Source: Tulasnella sp. 424
Lineage: Eukaryota > Basidiomycota > Agaricomycetes > Cantharellales > Tulasnellaceae
Assembly (NCBI GenBank): GCA_019633425.1
Contig: WSUB01000111.1
Coordinates: 1-64,000 of the forward strand
Length of the DNA stretch: 64,000 bases
Reading direction: 5' to 3'
This document shows positions 32,169 through 44,548 of this stretch, piece by piece. Made by a program: the position numbers and the translations under genes. A model generated the notes under the pieces. It was given only the letters and a program-made list of their open reading frames with translations, had not been told where the DNA came from and made no database searches. Positions within the stretch are counted from its first letter, which is position 1; each line of letters starts with the position of its first letter.

Positions 32169-35100
32169 TTAGAGCTCGAGTGCCTGAGAAACGTCGAAAA
32201 GAGAAAGATTACAGTCGCGAAGAACGGCGAGTGTGCTACCGGAGAGGAGGACAATTTCAGAATAGGGATCACTCTCCCAGTATTGTGGAGGAAGCCAAAT
32301 GAATCGAGATGAGGAAAATACTACCCAATGATCTTGGAAGCCCGGATTCCAATGGAGTGGAAGACTTCGCGGAGTGTCACAGCGTTGGCGCGTCACAGCA
32401 TCCCACGTGGCACAATCGCCATACCGATAACGTCCGCCGAGAAGAGATCCATCTGGGGAGAAACAGACGGAGTAAACCCAGTCTTCGTGACCGGTGAGTG
32501 TTTCGCCAATCGCCGTTCCAGTCTGAGGGTCCCAAAGTCGAATTGTCTTATCATCGGATCCTGATGCCAGAATGTTGCCATCCGGGGAGAAGCAGACAGA
32601 GCGAACCCAGTCATGATGACCTGTGAGTGGTTCGCCGATCACCGTTCCAGTCTCAGTATCCCAGAGTCGAATTGTCGCGTCATCGGATCCGGATGCCAGC
32701 AGCTTTCCATCGGGCGAGAAGCAGACGGAGCTAACCGAGTTTCTGTGACCTGTGAGTGGTTTACCGATTGCAGTTCTGGTCTGAGCATCCCAGAGTCGGA
32801 TTCTGCCGTCCCCGGATCCGGATGCCAAAACATTGCCATCGGGCGAGAGGCAGACGGACGTAACACCGCTACTGTGTCCCGTGACTGGTTCACCAATTGC
32901 CGTTCCAGTCTGAGTATCCCAGATTTGAATTGTCTGGTCATCGGATACGGAAGCTAGGAACTTGCCATCGGGCGAGAGGCAGACGGAGGAAATGGAGCTC
33001 CTGTGACCTGCCATTGGTTTGCCAATCCCTGTTCCGGTCTGAGTAGTATCCCAGAGTCGAATTGTGTTGTCTGCGGATCCGGATGCCAGAACATTGCCAC
33101 TAGGGGAGAAGGAGACGGACATAACAGAGTTGCTGTGACCTGTGAGTGGTTCACCGATCACCGTCCCGGTCTGAGTATCCCAGAGTCGAATTGTCTGGTC
33201 ATCGGATCCGGATGCCAGAACGTCACCATCGGGTGAGAAGCAGACAGAGTTAATCTCACCGCTGTGACCCGTGACTGGTCCATGAATCACCGTTCCGGTC
33301 CGGGTATCCCAGAGGCGAATTGTCGTGTCTTTGGATCCGGATGCCAGAACCTTGCCATCCGGCGAGAAGGAGAGAGAGAGAACCCAGTCACTGTGATCGG
33401 TGAGTGGTTCACCAATCGCCGTTCCGGTCCGAGTATCCCAGAGTCGAATTGTGTTGTCTCTTGATCCGGATGCCACAACCTGGCCATCCGGCGAGAAGCA
33501 GACGGAGTAAACATCCCCGCTGTGACCTGTGAGTGATTCACCGATCACCCGGGCCGTTCCAGTCTGAGTATCCCAGAGTCTAACTGTGTTGTCTTTGGAT
33601 CCGGACGCTAGAACCTCGCCGTCGCGCGAGAAGCAGACGGACCAAACCCAGTCCCTGTGACCCGCGAGTGGTTCACGTATCACCGTTCCGGTCTGGGTAT
33701 CCCAGAGTCGAATCTTCTGGTCATCGGATCCGGATGCCAGAACCTTGCCAGTGGGTGAAAAGCAGACGGAATTGATTTCCCCGCTGTGGGTTGTGAGTGG
33801 TTCACCGATCGCCGTTCCAGTCTGAGTATCCCAGAGTCGGATTGTGGAGTCCGCGGATCCGGATGCGATAATCTTCCCATCAGGCGAGAATGCAACTGTT
33901 CTCACCGTTCCACCCATGGAACGAACCCAGATATTCGATGACCACGTTGAGGTCGGGAGACCCTTTATAGTTTGAACTTTTGCAAGTTTACGGTACAGCT
34001 TCCATAATTCCGTCTCCACTGGACAATGAGGAAGCGCTGACACGTAAATATGGAGCGGTCCGAATTGAATGGGCTCCGAAAACGCGGTGATGAACCGTTG
34101 GACGTCGTTCCACAGCGTAGCGAGGGAGTTGGATTCGACTGAATCATTGGGGCAGTCCTACGAACGTTCAGTCAGCCATCTCGGAATTTGAACCTCAGTC
34201 TCCAACTTACCCCCAGCCACTCACACACCCGCTTTGCCATCATAATCGCGTCCTTAGTAGCTCCGGCCAAGCTCATAACTTCAAGCCAACACATGAGTTT
34301 CTCCTTACTGAACGTTTCAAAATCGGCAAGTTTTACGGAGAGAGCGTTCCTGCCTTGGCTTGACCGCTGGACTCCTTCCGTCAGATGTATTGACCAGGAT
34401 CTGCAGCAATATAGAAGGGCTCGGGTTACATTTTTCTCTGCAACGTCCCGGATCTCCGAGGCCGGTTTCGAAAGGTCGGACAGGTTGCAAATGTTCTCCC
34501 TCAGGTCCCGTATCATAGAGTCAAGGCACAGGCCTGCCAATTGCCCATGGTGGTGAATGACGTTAACGTAGTAAGTCGGTTGCTTGCACCGATGCTCGCT
34601 AACCAGGAGATCACGAACGGAAGTGTGCATGAGGCGTATTGGTTCATCCGATGATGTGGGGATGAACAGAAGGGAATTAAGGTCGGCGAGAATGTCATCG
34701 CGGAGGAACACAATGACCTTGGCCTGATTTATGCTATCAAAGATCTCGTTATCGCCGTACAGGCTGGCCATGACCTCGAGGGAGATTGGATACGGCGCCA
34801 CTGCAAGCGCTCCCAGCACTCGGCGTAAAAGATCCCCTCTTTCCGGATCCAACCTGAAGGAATCAAACGCCTTCGAGAGGATTTGGTGGTACAAGTCATC
34901 AAGCCCGCTCCACGTTGAGGGCCGCTTCAGCAGTCCCCGCAGTCGGTCCACGGGTGACCCACTGCTCATGTACGTGATCACAGTGCGCGCCCACTGGAAT
35001 AGACCTTGGGACATCGCCACAAGCCGATTGACATCGTCGGATAAAGGCCAGTCTTCCGGAACTTTGGGGTTGGCGCCGCGGATTTTCAGGCAGGCTTGTT

Positions 35101-37345
35101 GGATGAATTGCCTCAGGTCGTTTGACACATCGGGAGCCTTTTCCAGGTCTTCCGAGCGCCATTTGCCTCGTCCAAAAGCCTGAAGGAGTTGGGCCTCTGG
35201 GCGAGATGTGAGGAGGAATTTGACGTTGGCGGGGAACGATGCGGAATGTGAATCAATAAGACGGATGAAGTCATCGGCGTCCTTTGGGTTATCGCATTCA
35301 TCGAGGGCATCAACGACGATGAGAATGGGGTGGGGCTGATTATGGAGCTTGGCTAGTGAAGCGACGAAGAGCTTCCTGAATTGCTCCTCAAGTCGTTCGT
35401 CCGCGATGTCCTCGTTCTCTCGTACACTGTCAAGCACCGCGTTTCTGACTTCAGGAACCAAACTGCCCGCCAGTTGCCTCGCAAGAGCGCAGACAACACG
35501 CTTGTTCAGCGTATCCTGTCCTCGGCGGAAGTGGAAGATTGCGCACGAGGCTCGGCGTTTCCAGTTCTCGACCACCGTTGAAGCAATTGTTGACTTCCCT
35601 CGTCCAGCCATCCCCCGGAGCCATAGCACTCGGCCAGGCGAATCCCTAATCCAACTATCGACCCGCCGCAATATTTCCACCCTGGTTCCCGGACAACAAG
35701 TGACATCCTGGATCGAGTTTCCCTGCGCTCCATATTTTCCATCTCCCAGACGGTCAAGTAGACGACGCCTCTTTTCCTTCACTTCGCTGTCTCCTGAGAG
35801 AAAGGGTCAAAAAAGCACGGCGTCGTAGGATGGCAGAAACTGACTGAGTTCGATTACGATGCTGCGAGTGTCGACGCCCACGAGGAGCTGGTCAGAAGCA
35901 AGCTTAACCGGTCGTCAAATAAAGATAGTACGTTGCTGTACTGACCTGCATTTCTTCCATCGCAGTTTGGATCGTTCCCTGGTGACCCTTCAATGCTTCC
36001 CCGTGGTCGCGAGCGTGGAAGCCCTTGTTGAACCGACCGAGGGATCTCCATCCTTCTACCTTGTCATGCACGCACTGAAGTTCCCTACAGAAGGTCTCAG
36101 TATGGGTACTACCGTGCGAGGAAACGACTGTCTATCTACTTCTGTAAGCCATCGACATGGTTCGCTATCTCCTGTCCTTGATCGGCACCCGGTGCTTTAG
36201 TGAAGTTTGCAAGACACTTGGAGAGTTTGTCTGTCTGGGATGCCAAGTCCTTGGCGAGATCGTCGTTATTGTCCATACTCTGAGGTCGACTCGTCAGGAT
36301 TAGACGGAACGAAAGTCAGCCCACTCGACCTGCCTTAATCGTTTCGACGAATGCCAATCCGACTTTGGCAGCGGCTGCGACGAAATTCCCCGCGACAGGA
36401 ATGGATCCGGACGCGATCTCTGCGGCCTTGAATGTCTTCCTAAGTATGGTGATAGCTTCTTGGCGAACCGGACCACGTAAGAGTGGGTTTTGGTTGGGGG
36501 ATGCGCCCAAAGTCGAACCATTGGACGCGATACTTTGTTCGGAGGACTTAGTTTGAATGGTGGAGAGTAGCGCGGGCGCTCGTCCAGCGCCCGGGACAGT
36601 CAGTCCTTCCGGAGAAATCCCAGACTCCACGAGGTCCTCCTCTGAGTAAACAAGCAATCAATTTCTTGCAGACTCGCGAATGGCAAGGGGCACCTACCCC
36701 TTTTCCGCTCGTTATCCAAGAACTCCTTCAAATAGCTCTATGAGAAAAAGCTAATCCGGAAGTGAACACTGTTTCACGTACATTGATAGCAATCACGACT
36801 TTCGACACATCGTCTTGACAGGTTTGGAAGAGTAAAGTGCACTTGCTTGGGCGGTTGGATGCTATCGACTTGATTCCCTCAAGGAGTTTCCATCTTTTCA
36901 TCCCCGCCTTCGATTTCGCGTCCTTTAATTGTGCTTCGACGTCCTCGAGAATTCTGTGGAGGACCGAGCTACAGCAAACTGACGCCTTTACAGAGCGCCG
37001 AACGTACAGGATATATTTTTTGATGAGATCTTGCGAATCGTTGGTCGTGTTGCTCGGAATATTCGGGGAGGACTTGACTGTGTTGAGCAACTGGTTTGCG
37101 GCATCCTTCGACTCCGATGGCCATTTAGTGTCCTGGAATGGGGTCATTTACGGCGCGGTGTGTCTATCGAGAAGCAAACTTACTTTGAGGATTGATTCTA
37201 CTGCTTGTTTTAACGACTTCATTCTCTCGCCAAGGGTTGGATCTAGTGCCCCGGGCAGGGGAGTTCGAAGTAATCGACCAGACGTCGTTGGTGGTTTCCC
37301 GGGCGACTGTTTATCGGTCGATGTTGATTCGTCGTTCGTAGCCAT
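32169..37345 (-). CDS. NLR3: NACHT-WD40 STAND protein with N-terminal helical (MLKL-NTD/HeLo-like) domain, intact
   Basis: Nine exons join in phase: 37184-37345, 36782-37132, 36698-36737, 36334-36641, 36140-36279, 35946-36108, 35845-35887, 34211-35793 and 32169-34157, giving about 1592 residues. A GC-AG intron (36280-36333) must be removed, because it holds an in-frame TGA. The N-terminal half is nearly identical to NLR1. The NACHT exon (Walker A GMAGRGKST, VVDALDECD) and the 12 WD40 repeats are more diverged, so different parts have different histories. Repeat 3 has two extra residues (GTARVIGESL). The start codon opens MATNDES, as in NLR2. Only 536 bp separate it from the end of NLR4. Confidence 0.9.
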
Positions 37346-37881
37346 TCTGAAGTTCAATAGTATCGTCAGAGTGCGGTGTTCGGCGAAGGTTGATGGATGA
37401 GTTGGCGGGTCAGTCACAGCACAGCCTCAGCCTTACGAGATATCTAGATCCGCATGGCTTCGGGCCGGTCGGCAGGTGCCTCAGTCCCGCTTCTTCCCCT
37501 ACTCTGTTACAATCGATGTCACAGTAATGTTACTTAGAGAAACCCAGCGTCACATCTCTCGTGGATCCATTTGCCGCGCGGTGGTTTGGGCTCATGACTG
37601 GGTGTAAAGATCGCTGCGCTCGGCGAGGCTTGTTGAAGGGCAGGATCGATCCACAACGGTAGTGGGTCGAGACGACAAATGGCGAATATATAAAATTGAA
37701 TCGAGACAGGTACTTTGCGGCAAACTGACGCAGTTGCATGGCAGCTGCGCTTCTTGGAATGCGATCAGAATCCTTTTCAACAAGAACTGTTGGTAATTGG
37801 TATCACACAACGACAATATTTGATTTGGATTTATCGAACGAAGTAATTGGAGTGGAAAATCACATAATTGCAATATACCGA
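37346..37881 (-). promoter_or_regulatory. NLR3 upstream region / NLR4 3' region
   Basis: This short spacer holds both the NLR3 promoter and the NLR4 3' UTR. It is the parent-like counterpart of 7249-7790. Conserved words include CACATCTCTCGTGGATCC and CGCTGCGCTCGGCGAGGCTTG, which also occur upstream of NLR1. Confidence 0.5.
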
Positions 37882-40800
37882 TCAGAGCTCGAGCGCCTGA
37901 GAAACATCAAAAAGAGAAACATTACCCTTGTGAAGGACAGCGAGTGTGTTACCAGATAGGGAAATGTCGGGAGGGGGATGGCCCCAGTATTGTGGAGGCA
38001 GCCAAAGGAACCGGGATGAGGCAAGCTCTATCCAATGATTTTGAAAGGTCGGCTTCCGGCGGCATGGAGGGGTGCGCGGAGTTTCACACCGCTGAGGTAC
38101 GGCATCCCACGTGAGACGATAACCATACAGATCACGTGCGGTGAGACGGACGGACGTAAACGGCCCATCGTGAGCTGTGAGGGGTTCCCCGATCACCGTT
38201 CCGGTCTTAGGATCCCAGCGTCGAATTGTGTTGACATCGGATCCGACTGCCGGAACCTTGGAATCGGGCGAGAAGCAGATGGAGTTAACGTCGTTGCTGC
38301 GACCCGTGAATGGTTCACTGATCACCGTGCCGGTCCGAGGATCCCAGAGCCGAACTGTCTTGTCATCCGATCCGGATGCCAGAACCTTGCCATCCGGCGA
38401 GAAGGAGAGAGAGCGAACCCAGTCACTGTGATCGGTGAGTGGTTCACCAATCGCCGTTCTGGTCCGAGTATCCCAGAGTCGAATTGTGTTGTCTCCGGAT
38501 CCGGACGCCACAACCTTGCCATCTGGCGAGAAGCGGACAGTCCAAACCCAGTTGCTGTGACCGGTGGATGGTTCGCCGAGTACCGTTCCGGTCTGAATGT
38601 CCCATAGTTGAACTGTGTTGTCGCCGGATCCGGATGCGAGGAACTTGCTATCCGCCGAGAAGGAGACGCAGATAACATAGCCGCTGTGACCCGTGAGTGG
38701 TTTCCCGATCACCGCTCCGGTCTGCGTATCCCAGAGTCGAATTGTGTAGTCATCGGATCCGGATGCCAGAATCTTGCCATCCGGCGAGAAGGAGACCGAG
38801 CGAACCCAGTCGCTGTGACCTGTGAGTGGTTCACCGATCACCGTTCTGGTCTGAGTATCCCAGAGTCGAATTGTGCTGTCGCAGGATCCGGATGCCAGAA
38901 CTTTGCCGTCGGGTGAGAAGCAGACGGAGTTAACGCGGTCATCGTGATCCGTGAGTGGTTCACCGATCGGTGTTCCGGTCTGAGCATCCCAAAGTCGAAT
39001 TGTTCCGTCATTGGATCCGGATGCCAGAACCATTCCATCCGGTGAGAAGGAGACCGAACGAACCCAGTCGCTGTGACCTTTGAGCGGTTCACCGAGCACC
39101 CTTCCGGTCTTAGCATCCCAGAGCCGAATGGAATTGTCATCAGACCCGGATGCTATAACCTTCCCGTTTGGCGAAAACGCGACTGTTTTTATCGATCCGT
39201 TTATGGAGCCAACCCCTGTACTTGATGAACGAGTTGAACCGTGAAGAGTATGATGTAGAGTTTGAACTTTCGCAAGTTTACGGTACAGCTTCCCTAAATC
39301 CGTCTCCAGCGGACAATGATGAAGCGCTGACACGTAAATTTGGAGCGGTCCGAATTGAATTGGCTCCGAGCACGTCGTGACGAATCGCTGTACATCATGC
39401 CACAACGTGGCAAGTGAATTGGATTCGAGTAGATCTCCGGGACAGTGCTAAAAGCTTCGACTCAGTTCACTCTGTCGTTGTCCGAGTTTGGATCTCTTTT
39501 TCCGACTCACCAAGAGCCACTGGCATACATGCTTTGCCATCATAATCGCATCCTTCGTAGCTCCGGACAAACTCATAACTTCAAGCCAGAACACGAGTTT
39601 CTCCCTACTGAACACTTCAAAGTCGGCAAGTTTTACGGTGGCGGTAAGCACGCCCTGGTTTGGCCACTTTACTCCTTCGGTAAGGTGAGTGGACCAAGAT
39701 CGGCAGCAATACGAAAGGGCTTTGGAGATCTTTTGCTCTGCGATATCCTGAACCTCCGATGCTGGTTTCGAAAGGTCGGACAAGTTGCAAATGTTCTCTT
39801 TCAGCTCCCGTAGCATAATGTCGAGGCACAGGCTTGCCACTTGCCCGTGGTGATGGACAACATCAACGTAGTAAGACGGTTGCTTGCACCGAAGCTCGCT
39901 GACGAGGAGATCGCGAACGGAAGTGTGCATGAGGCGTATCGGCTCAGTGGATGATGTGGGGATGAATAGGAGGGAATTGAGGTCGGCGAGAATGTCGTCG
40001 TGGAGAAACAGGATGATGTCCGCGCGGTCCATCTCGTCGAAGATCTTGTGATCGCCGTAGAGGCCGGCAATAACGTCGAGGGAGATTGGGTTCGGAGCTA
40101 CTGCGATGGTTCCTAGCACTCGGCGTAGAAGATCTTCTCTCTCCGCGTCTAACCTGAGGGAATCAAACGCCTTTGAGAGAATTTGGTGGTACAAGTCGTC
40201 AAGTCCACTCCACGTCGAAGGGTGCTTCAATAACCCCTGCAACCGACCCACGGGTGACCCGTTGCTGACATATGTGATCGCAGTGCGGGCCCACTGAAAT
40301 AGACCTTGGGACATCTCCACGAGGCTGTCTATATTGTCGGATGAAGGCCAGTTGTCTGGAACTTTGCAGTTGGTGTCCCGGATCTGCCGACAGGCCTGTT
40401 GGATGAATTGCCTTAGGTCGTGTGAGACATCCGGAGCGGTGTCCAGGTCAACTGCAGTCGATTTCCTTTGCTCGAAGGCGTGAAGGAGTGGGACCTCGGG
40501 ACGAGATGTGAGCAGGAATTTGACGTTCACGGGGAACGATGGGGAATGCCGATCAATGAGACGGATAAGGTCAACAGCGTCTTTTGCCTTATCACATTCG
40601 TCGAGGGCGTCCACGATGATGAGGATGGGGTAGGGCTGGTTATGGAGCTTCCTCAGTGAAGCGGCGAAGAGCGTCTTGAACTGCTCTTCAAGCCGTTCGT
40701 CCGCGATGTCCTCCTTCTCTCGTACGCTGTCGAGCACCGCACTTCTGACTTCAGGAACCAAGCTGCCGGCCAGCTGTCTGGCGAGAGCGCAGACAACACG

Positions 40801-42625
40801 CGTGTTCAACGCGTTCTGTCCGCGGCGAAAGTGGAAGATCGCGCAAGAGGCTCGGCATTTCCACCTCTCGACCACCGTTGAGGCAATTGTCGACTTCCCT
40901 CGTCCAGCCATCCCCCGGAGCCAAAGGACCCGGTCAGGCGTCGACGAGTCCCTAATCCAATTGTCGATCCGTCGCAATATTTCCACCCTCGTCCCTGGAG
41001 AACACGTGACGTCCTGGATCGCGTTTCCTTGCGCTCCGTATTTTCCATCTCCAAGGCATCGAAGCAGACGACGTCGCTCCTTTTGGTCTTCACTGCTTTC
41101 TGGAACGGGACGTGAGAAATGAACGCCACCGGGGGATCAAAGGAACGTACTGAGCTCCGTTACGATATTGCGAGTGTCGAGGCCCACCAGGAGCTAGTCA
41201 GAAGCAACTTTAGCCACCCGCCGTATGAAGATAGTACTTGCCGTACTGACCTGTATTTCCTCCATAGCAGCTTGGATCGTTCCTTGGTGACACTTGAATG
41301 ACTCCCCATGGTCACGAGCGTAAAAGCCCTTGTCGAAGCGGCCCCGCGATCTCCATTCTGTTACTTTGTCGTGCAGGCGACGAAGCTCCCTGGCCAAGAT
41401 CTCAGCATGTCTTCCCGCTCGATGGAATCAAATCACGACCTACATCTGTACGTCTACGATATGGTCCGCTATCAGTTGTCCTTGATCCGCATTTGAGGGG
41501 TGGGTAATGTTCTCGAGAAGCTTGGACAGTCTGTCCGTCTGGGACGCCAAGTCCTTGGCAAGAACGTCGTTCCTGTCCATAGTCTGAGGTACTCTCGTCA
41601 AGATCAGACGGAAAGAAAGTCAGACAACTCGACTTGCCTCGATCGTTTCGATGACTGCCGTTCCGACTTTAGCGGCGGCTGCCACGAATCCCCCCACGAC
41701 AGGAACGGTTCCAGAAACGTATTCTGCGGTCTTAAAAGTCTTCCTGAGTATGGTGAGAGCTTCTTGGCTAAACGGAGCGCGAGATCCCTCGTCCTCTGGC
41801 CAGCCCCAGAGTGAGTTTTGAGCGGGGGATGTGCCCGGAGACCAATCGTTTGACGCAATCCCTCCTTCGGAGGACCTCGTTTGAACGAGGGAGAGAGGCG
41901 TAGGCCCTAGTCCAGCGCCTAGGATGGCCAGTCCAGTCCAGGCTTCCAACGTTATTCCCGACGCAGCAAGAGCCTCGTCTGAGTAAACGGGACAATTCCT
42001 TGCAGATCTGCGAAGGACTAGGGATACTCACCCTTTCGTCGTTCTTTATCCAAGCACTCCTTCAAAATATCTCCGTGAGTAAAAGGAGCTAGGTCCTGAA
42101 ATGACGCTGTCTCACGTACATTGATAGAAGTCACGACTTTCGTGACGTCGTGTAGACAGGTTTGAAACACTAGAGTGCATTTGGTTGTGCGGTTGGATCC
42201 GATTCGCTGGAGGCGTTGCCATAGCTTCATCCTCGGCTTGGATGCCGCGTCTTTCAATCGTGAATGGACGTCCTCGAGGACACTGGTAGGGAAAAGCTGA
42301 GCGAACCGACTGCTTTGCAGAGAATCCGAACGTACTGGATATACTGCTCGACGATATCTTGGAGCTCGTCAGAAATGCTGGTCGCGTTGTCGGGAATATC
42401 TGGAGAGTATTTGACGCTATTTAGCAAATCGTTTACGGCGCTCTTCGATTTCGACGGCCATTTGGTGTCCTAGAACGAGGTCAGTTACTGCAAGTCGTCT
42501 ACGTACGAAGCAAAACCTACTTTGAGGGTTGATTCTGCTGCGCTTTTCAAGGACTCTATTCTTGCGCCGAGACTTGAATCTCGTGCCTCGGGTGTAAGAG
42601 TTCGGAGTAATTGATCAGACATCAT
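37882..42625 (-). pseudogene. NLR4: NACHT-WD40 gene with damaged N-terminal exons
   Basis: The NACHT exon (39511-41099) and WD40 exon (37882-39447) are open. They hold Walker A GMAGRGKST, a VDALDECD box, and eight full plus one degenerate WD40 repeats, against 12 in the paralogues. The usual ATG is replaced (IIKSTATDKQ in place of MATNDESTSTDKQ). The next in-frame ATG pair is at 42620-42625. Exon 2 (42120-42469) is one base shorter than in NLR1 or NLR3, with a shift near 42290-42320 that leads to a TGA. The GC-AG intron (41584-41637) has the best consensus donor, GCAAGT. I take the gene as decayed at the N-terminus, or expressed from a downstream start. Its WD40 repeats are less alike than those of the paralogues. 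Confidence 0.75.
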
Positions 42626-42739
42626 GAGTGGTTTCCCTAGCGACTGCTTATCGGTCGCCGTTGATTTAATAATGCCAGAGTCTGGTGTTACGAGAGGGGG
42701 AGGGAGAGGTTGGGTGAAGGTCGATGGACGAGTTGTACA

Positions 42740-43505
42740 AGTGGAGCGAGGGCCGTGTTCAAAATCCGGACACGTACACATCCGGAATATATGTGGAGCG
42801 ACGCACTTTATCCAAAACGTGCCTAGATATGGAGCAACGCACTCGATCCAAAACGTGCCTAGATAAGGGAAACGCTTAATCAATGACCACGCGCGGCTTG
42901 ACTTCCGCACAGAAGATGGTACGTCTTGCGCACATACTTGAAGCGTATCAGTTCTCTCCTCTCGAAACTCATTCTCTAAGCATTGTATAAGCAGGTCCGG
43001 GGTAGAGACGGTATCCCGTGCAGGTCTTGAGAGCTGCGGATGGCGGACGAATGCGTTGATTGGCCAACTCGGCCTTAGCACGAACGCTGTTCACTAGCAC
43101 CAAAAAAGAAGCATGGTTCGTTCGTTTTCTGGGAGTTCGTCTTATCCGAACAATCTCCAAATTTGGAGAGTGGAGTGTTGGGGACTGGGAAATACCTCGT
43201 TTCGCGGGAGGACTAGATTCCCTTGCACATTTTCTTATCTTGAACACCGCCACAACGTGATCTCAATTCCAGAGCGAGTTCGAGTACCTATTAGCCACTC
43301 TGGGAAAATGATATAATCACAGAACGATTATTTTTTCACAACCGAACACTGCTCATGATTAGGCCGAGTTTGGTCTAGTGAAATATCTCAATACTTATCT
43401 GGACATGCGCGGTACACCGCACATATCAGGGGATTGTTTCGACAAAGCGTAGGGCGTGATCAATATGGGTGCTTTTGCTCGTGACTGGAACATGACATCA
43501 TACTC
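42740..43505. other. Extra segment in the NLR4 upstream region
   Basis: Similarity to the other NLR 5' regions stops near 42740 and resumes near 43510. About 0.77 kb lies between, with no supported gene. It contains the 36-bp tandem repeat and a perfect 16-bp palindrome TCTCCAAATTTGGAGA (43154-43169). No clear terminal repeats were found, so its origin is unknown. Confidence 0.5.
42795..42866. repeat. Two tandem 36-bp repeats
   Basis: Units at 42795-42830 and 42831-42866 share GGAGCRACGCACT and ATCCAAAACGTGCCTAGATA, differing at a few positions. They lie about 200 bp upstream of the NLR4 coding region. Confidence 0.75.
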
Positions 43506-43509
43506 CTTG

Positions 43510-43760
43510 TGCAATTGGGCCTTTGGCGTAGCCCCTGGTGAACCAAGTCACATCGGCCTCGCGAGGTCCGCGTTGCTTCCGTTGGAAAGTTCGATTCTGG
43601 GTCAAGTACGTGCATCGCAGTCCGCTTCTTTGATAACACTGTCACATGAGCATCGCCGCTTGAGGCAAGCCAGCGTCGCGGAATCGTAGGCCTGGCCATG
43701 AGCGGGCATAACGAACGCTGCCGTTGTTCATGAAAGGAAGGATAGTAATGTAATGTTAAC
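43510..43760 (-). promoter_or_regulatory. Displaced ancestral NLR4 promoter region
   Basis: Blocks such as CATCGGCCTCGCGAGGTCCGCGTTGCTTCCG and GATAACACTGTCACATGAG correspond to the upstream regions of NLR1-NLR3. The 0.77-kb extra segment now separates this region from the gene. Confidence 0.4.
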
Positions 43761-44548
43761 GGTGACGGGCTGAGAGAATGGAGGATTAAGTTAAGACTAA
43801 GGAATGGACAGAACACTTACTACGTACCCCCTCGAAATCGTCGCGTTGGCCCCACTGGCAAGAAACTCACGTCCAGGCCCGTCGCTCTCCGCTCTAAAGC
43901 CGAGGCCAAGGTATTCCAGCGTCCCGTGCCACTTTGCACACTTTTCCAAGTTTCTCATTGGCTCGGCCATGTTCTTGCAGAACGTTTGGTTGGGTGGGGC
44001 CTCTTAGTAGGGGTGGCACAGACTTATGCAAGTCATTGTAAACGTGCTTCTAGGTGTTCTGACCGTAACGCCGGTCCCAATTCCCTAAATATATATACAC
44101 TCTGTCTATGGGTGTCCAGGAAGAGATCCTCTCCCTTTCACCGGAAGCCATATCGTCCTCTAACCCACATTTTTTTCATTGCAATACTAGCTAGTAGCAT
44201 CCCTCCTCTATAGTGCTCCCCTCGTGCTCAACGTCATCGACCGCGCTTCGTTCTCCCGCGCCCACAGTATGATCGAGACAAACAAAGCCGAACGTTGTTG
44301 CTAGCAATAAAGCACGGCTTATTTCGGGTTTACTTTAGGCGAATGCTTAATATCTGCACTTATGGTGAGTTTCTCGACATTGGGGGGACGGCGTCGCCGT
44401 TGATCGGGCGGGAACGGGAAGGGGTGCAGAGCCGCGGGAACTATCCAATGAGAGCGTCGACGTTTTCGCAATTCGCCAACAACCCGACCCATAGACTTCC
44501 CTCGCCTCATCCTCTCTCCCTCCCTTTCCTCTCTCCCAACCTAGCTAT
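43761..44548 (+). promoter_or_regulatory. Upstream region of the intact Rieske gene
   Basis: Parts recur before the Rieske pseudogenes: AATATCTGCACTTATGGTGAG (44350), GAACGGGAAGGGGTGCAGAGCC (44412), CCAATGAGAGCGTCGACG (44446) and a CT-rich stretch just before the ATG. A TATATATACAC box lies near 44090. The CCAATGAGAG word fits a CCAAT-type site, common for respiratory genes, but this is inference. Confidence 0.5.

Noticed and set aside
42485..43081. Long minus-strand frame that would extend NLR4 upstream of the paralogue start.
   Set aside because: The upstream part runs into the extra 0.77-kb segment and has no similarity to the other NLR N-termini. It is open by chance.
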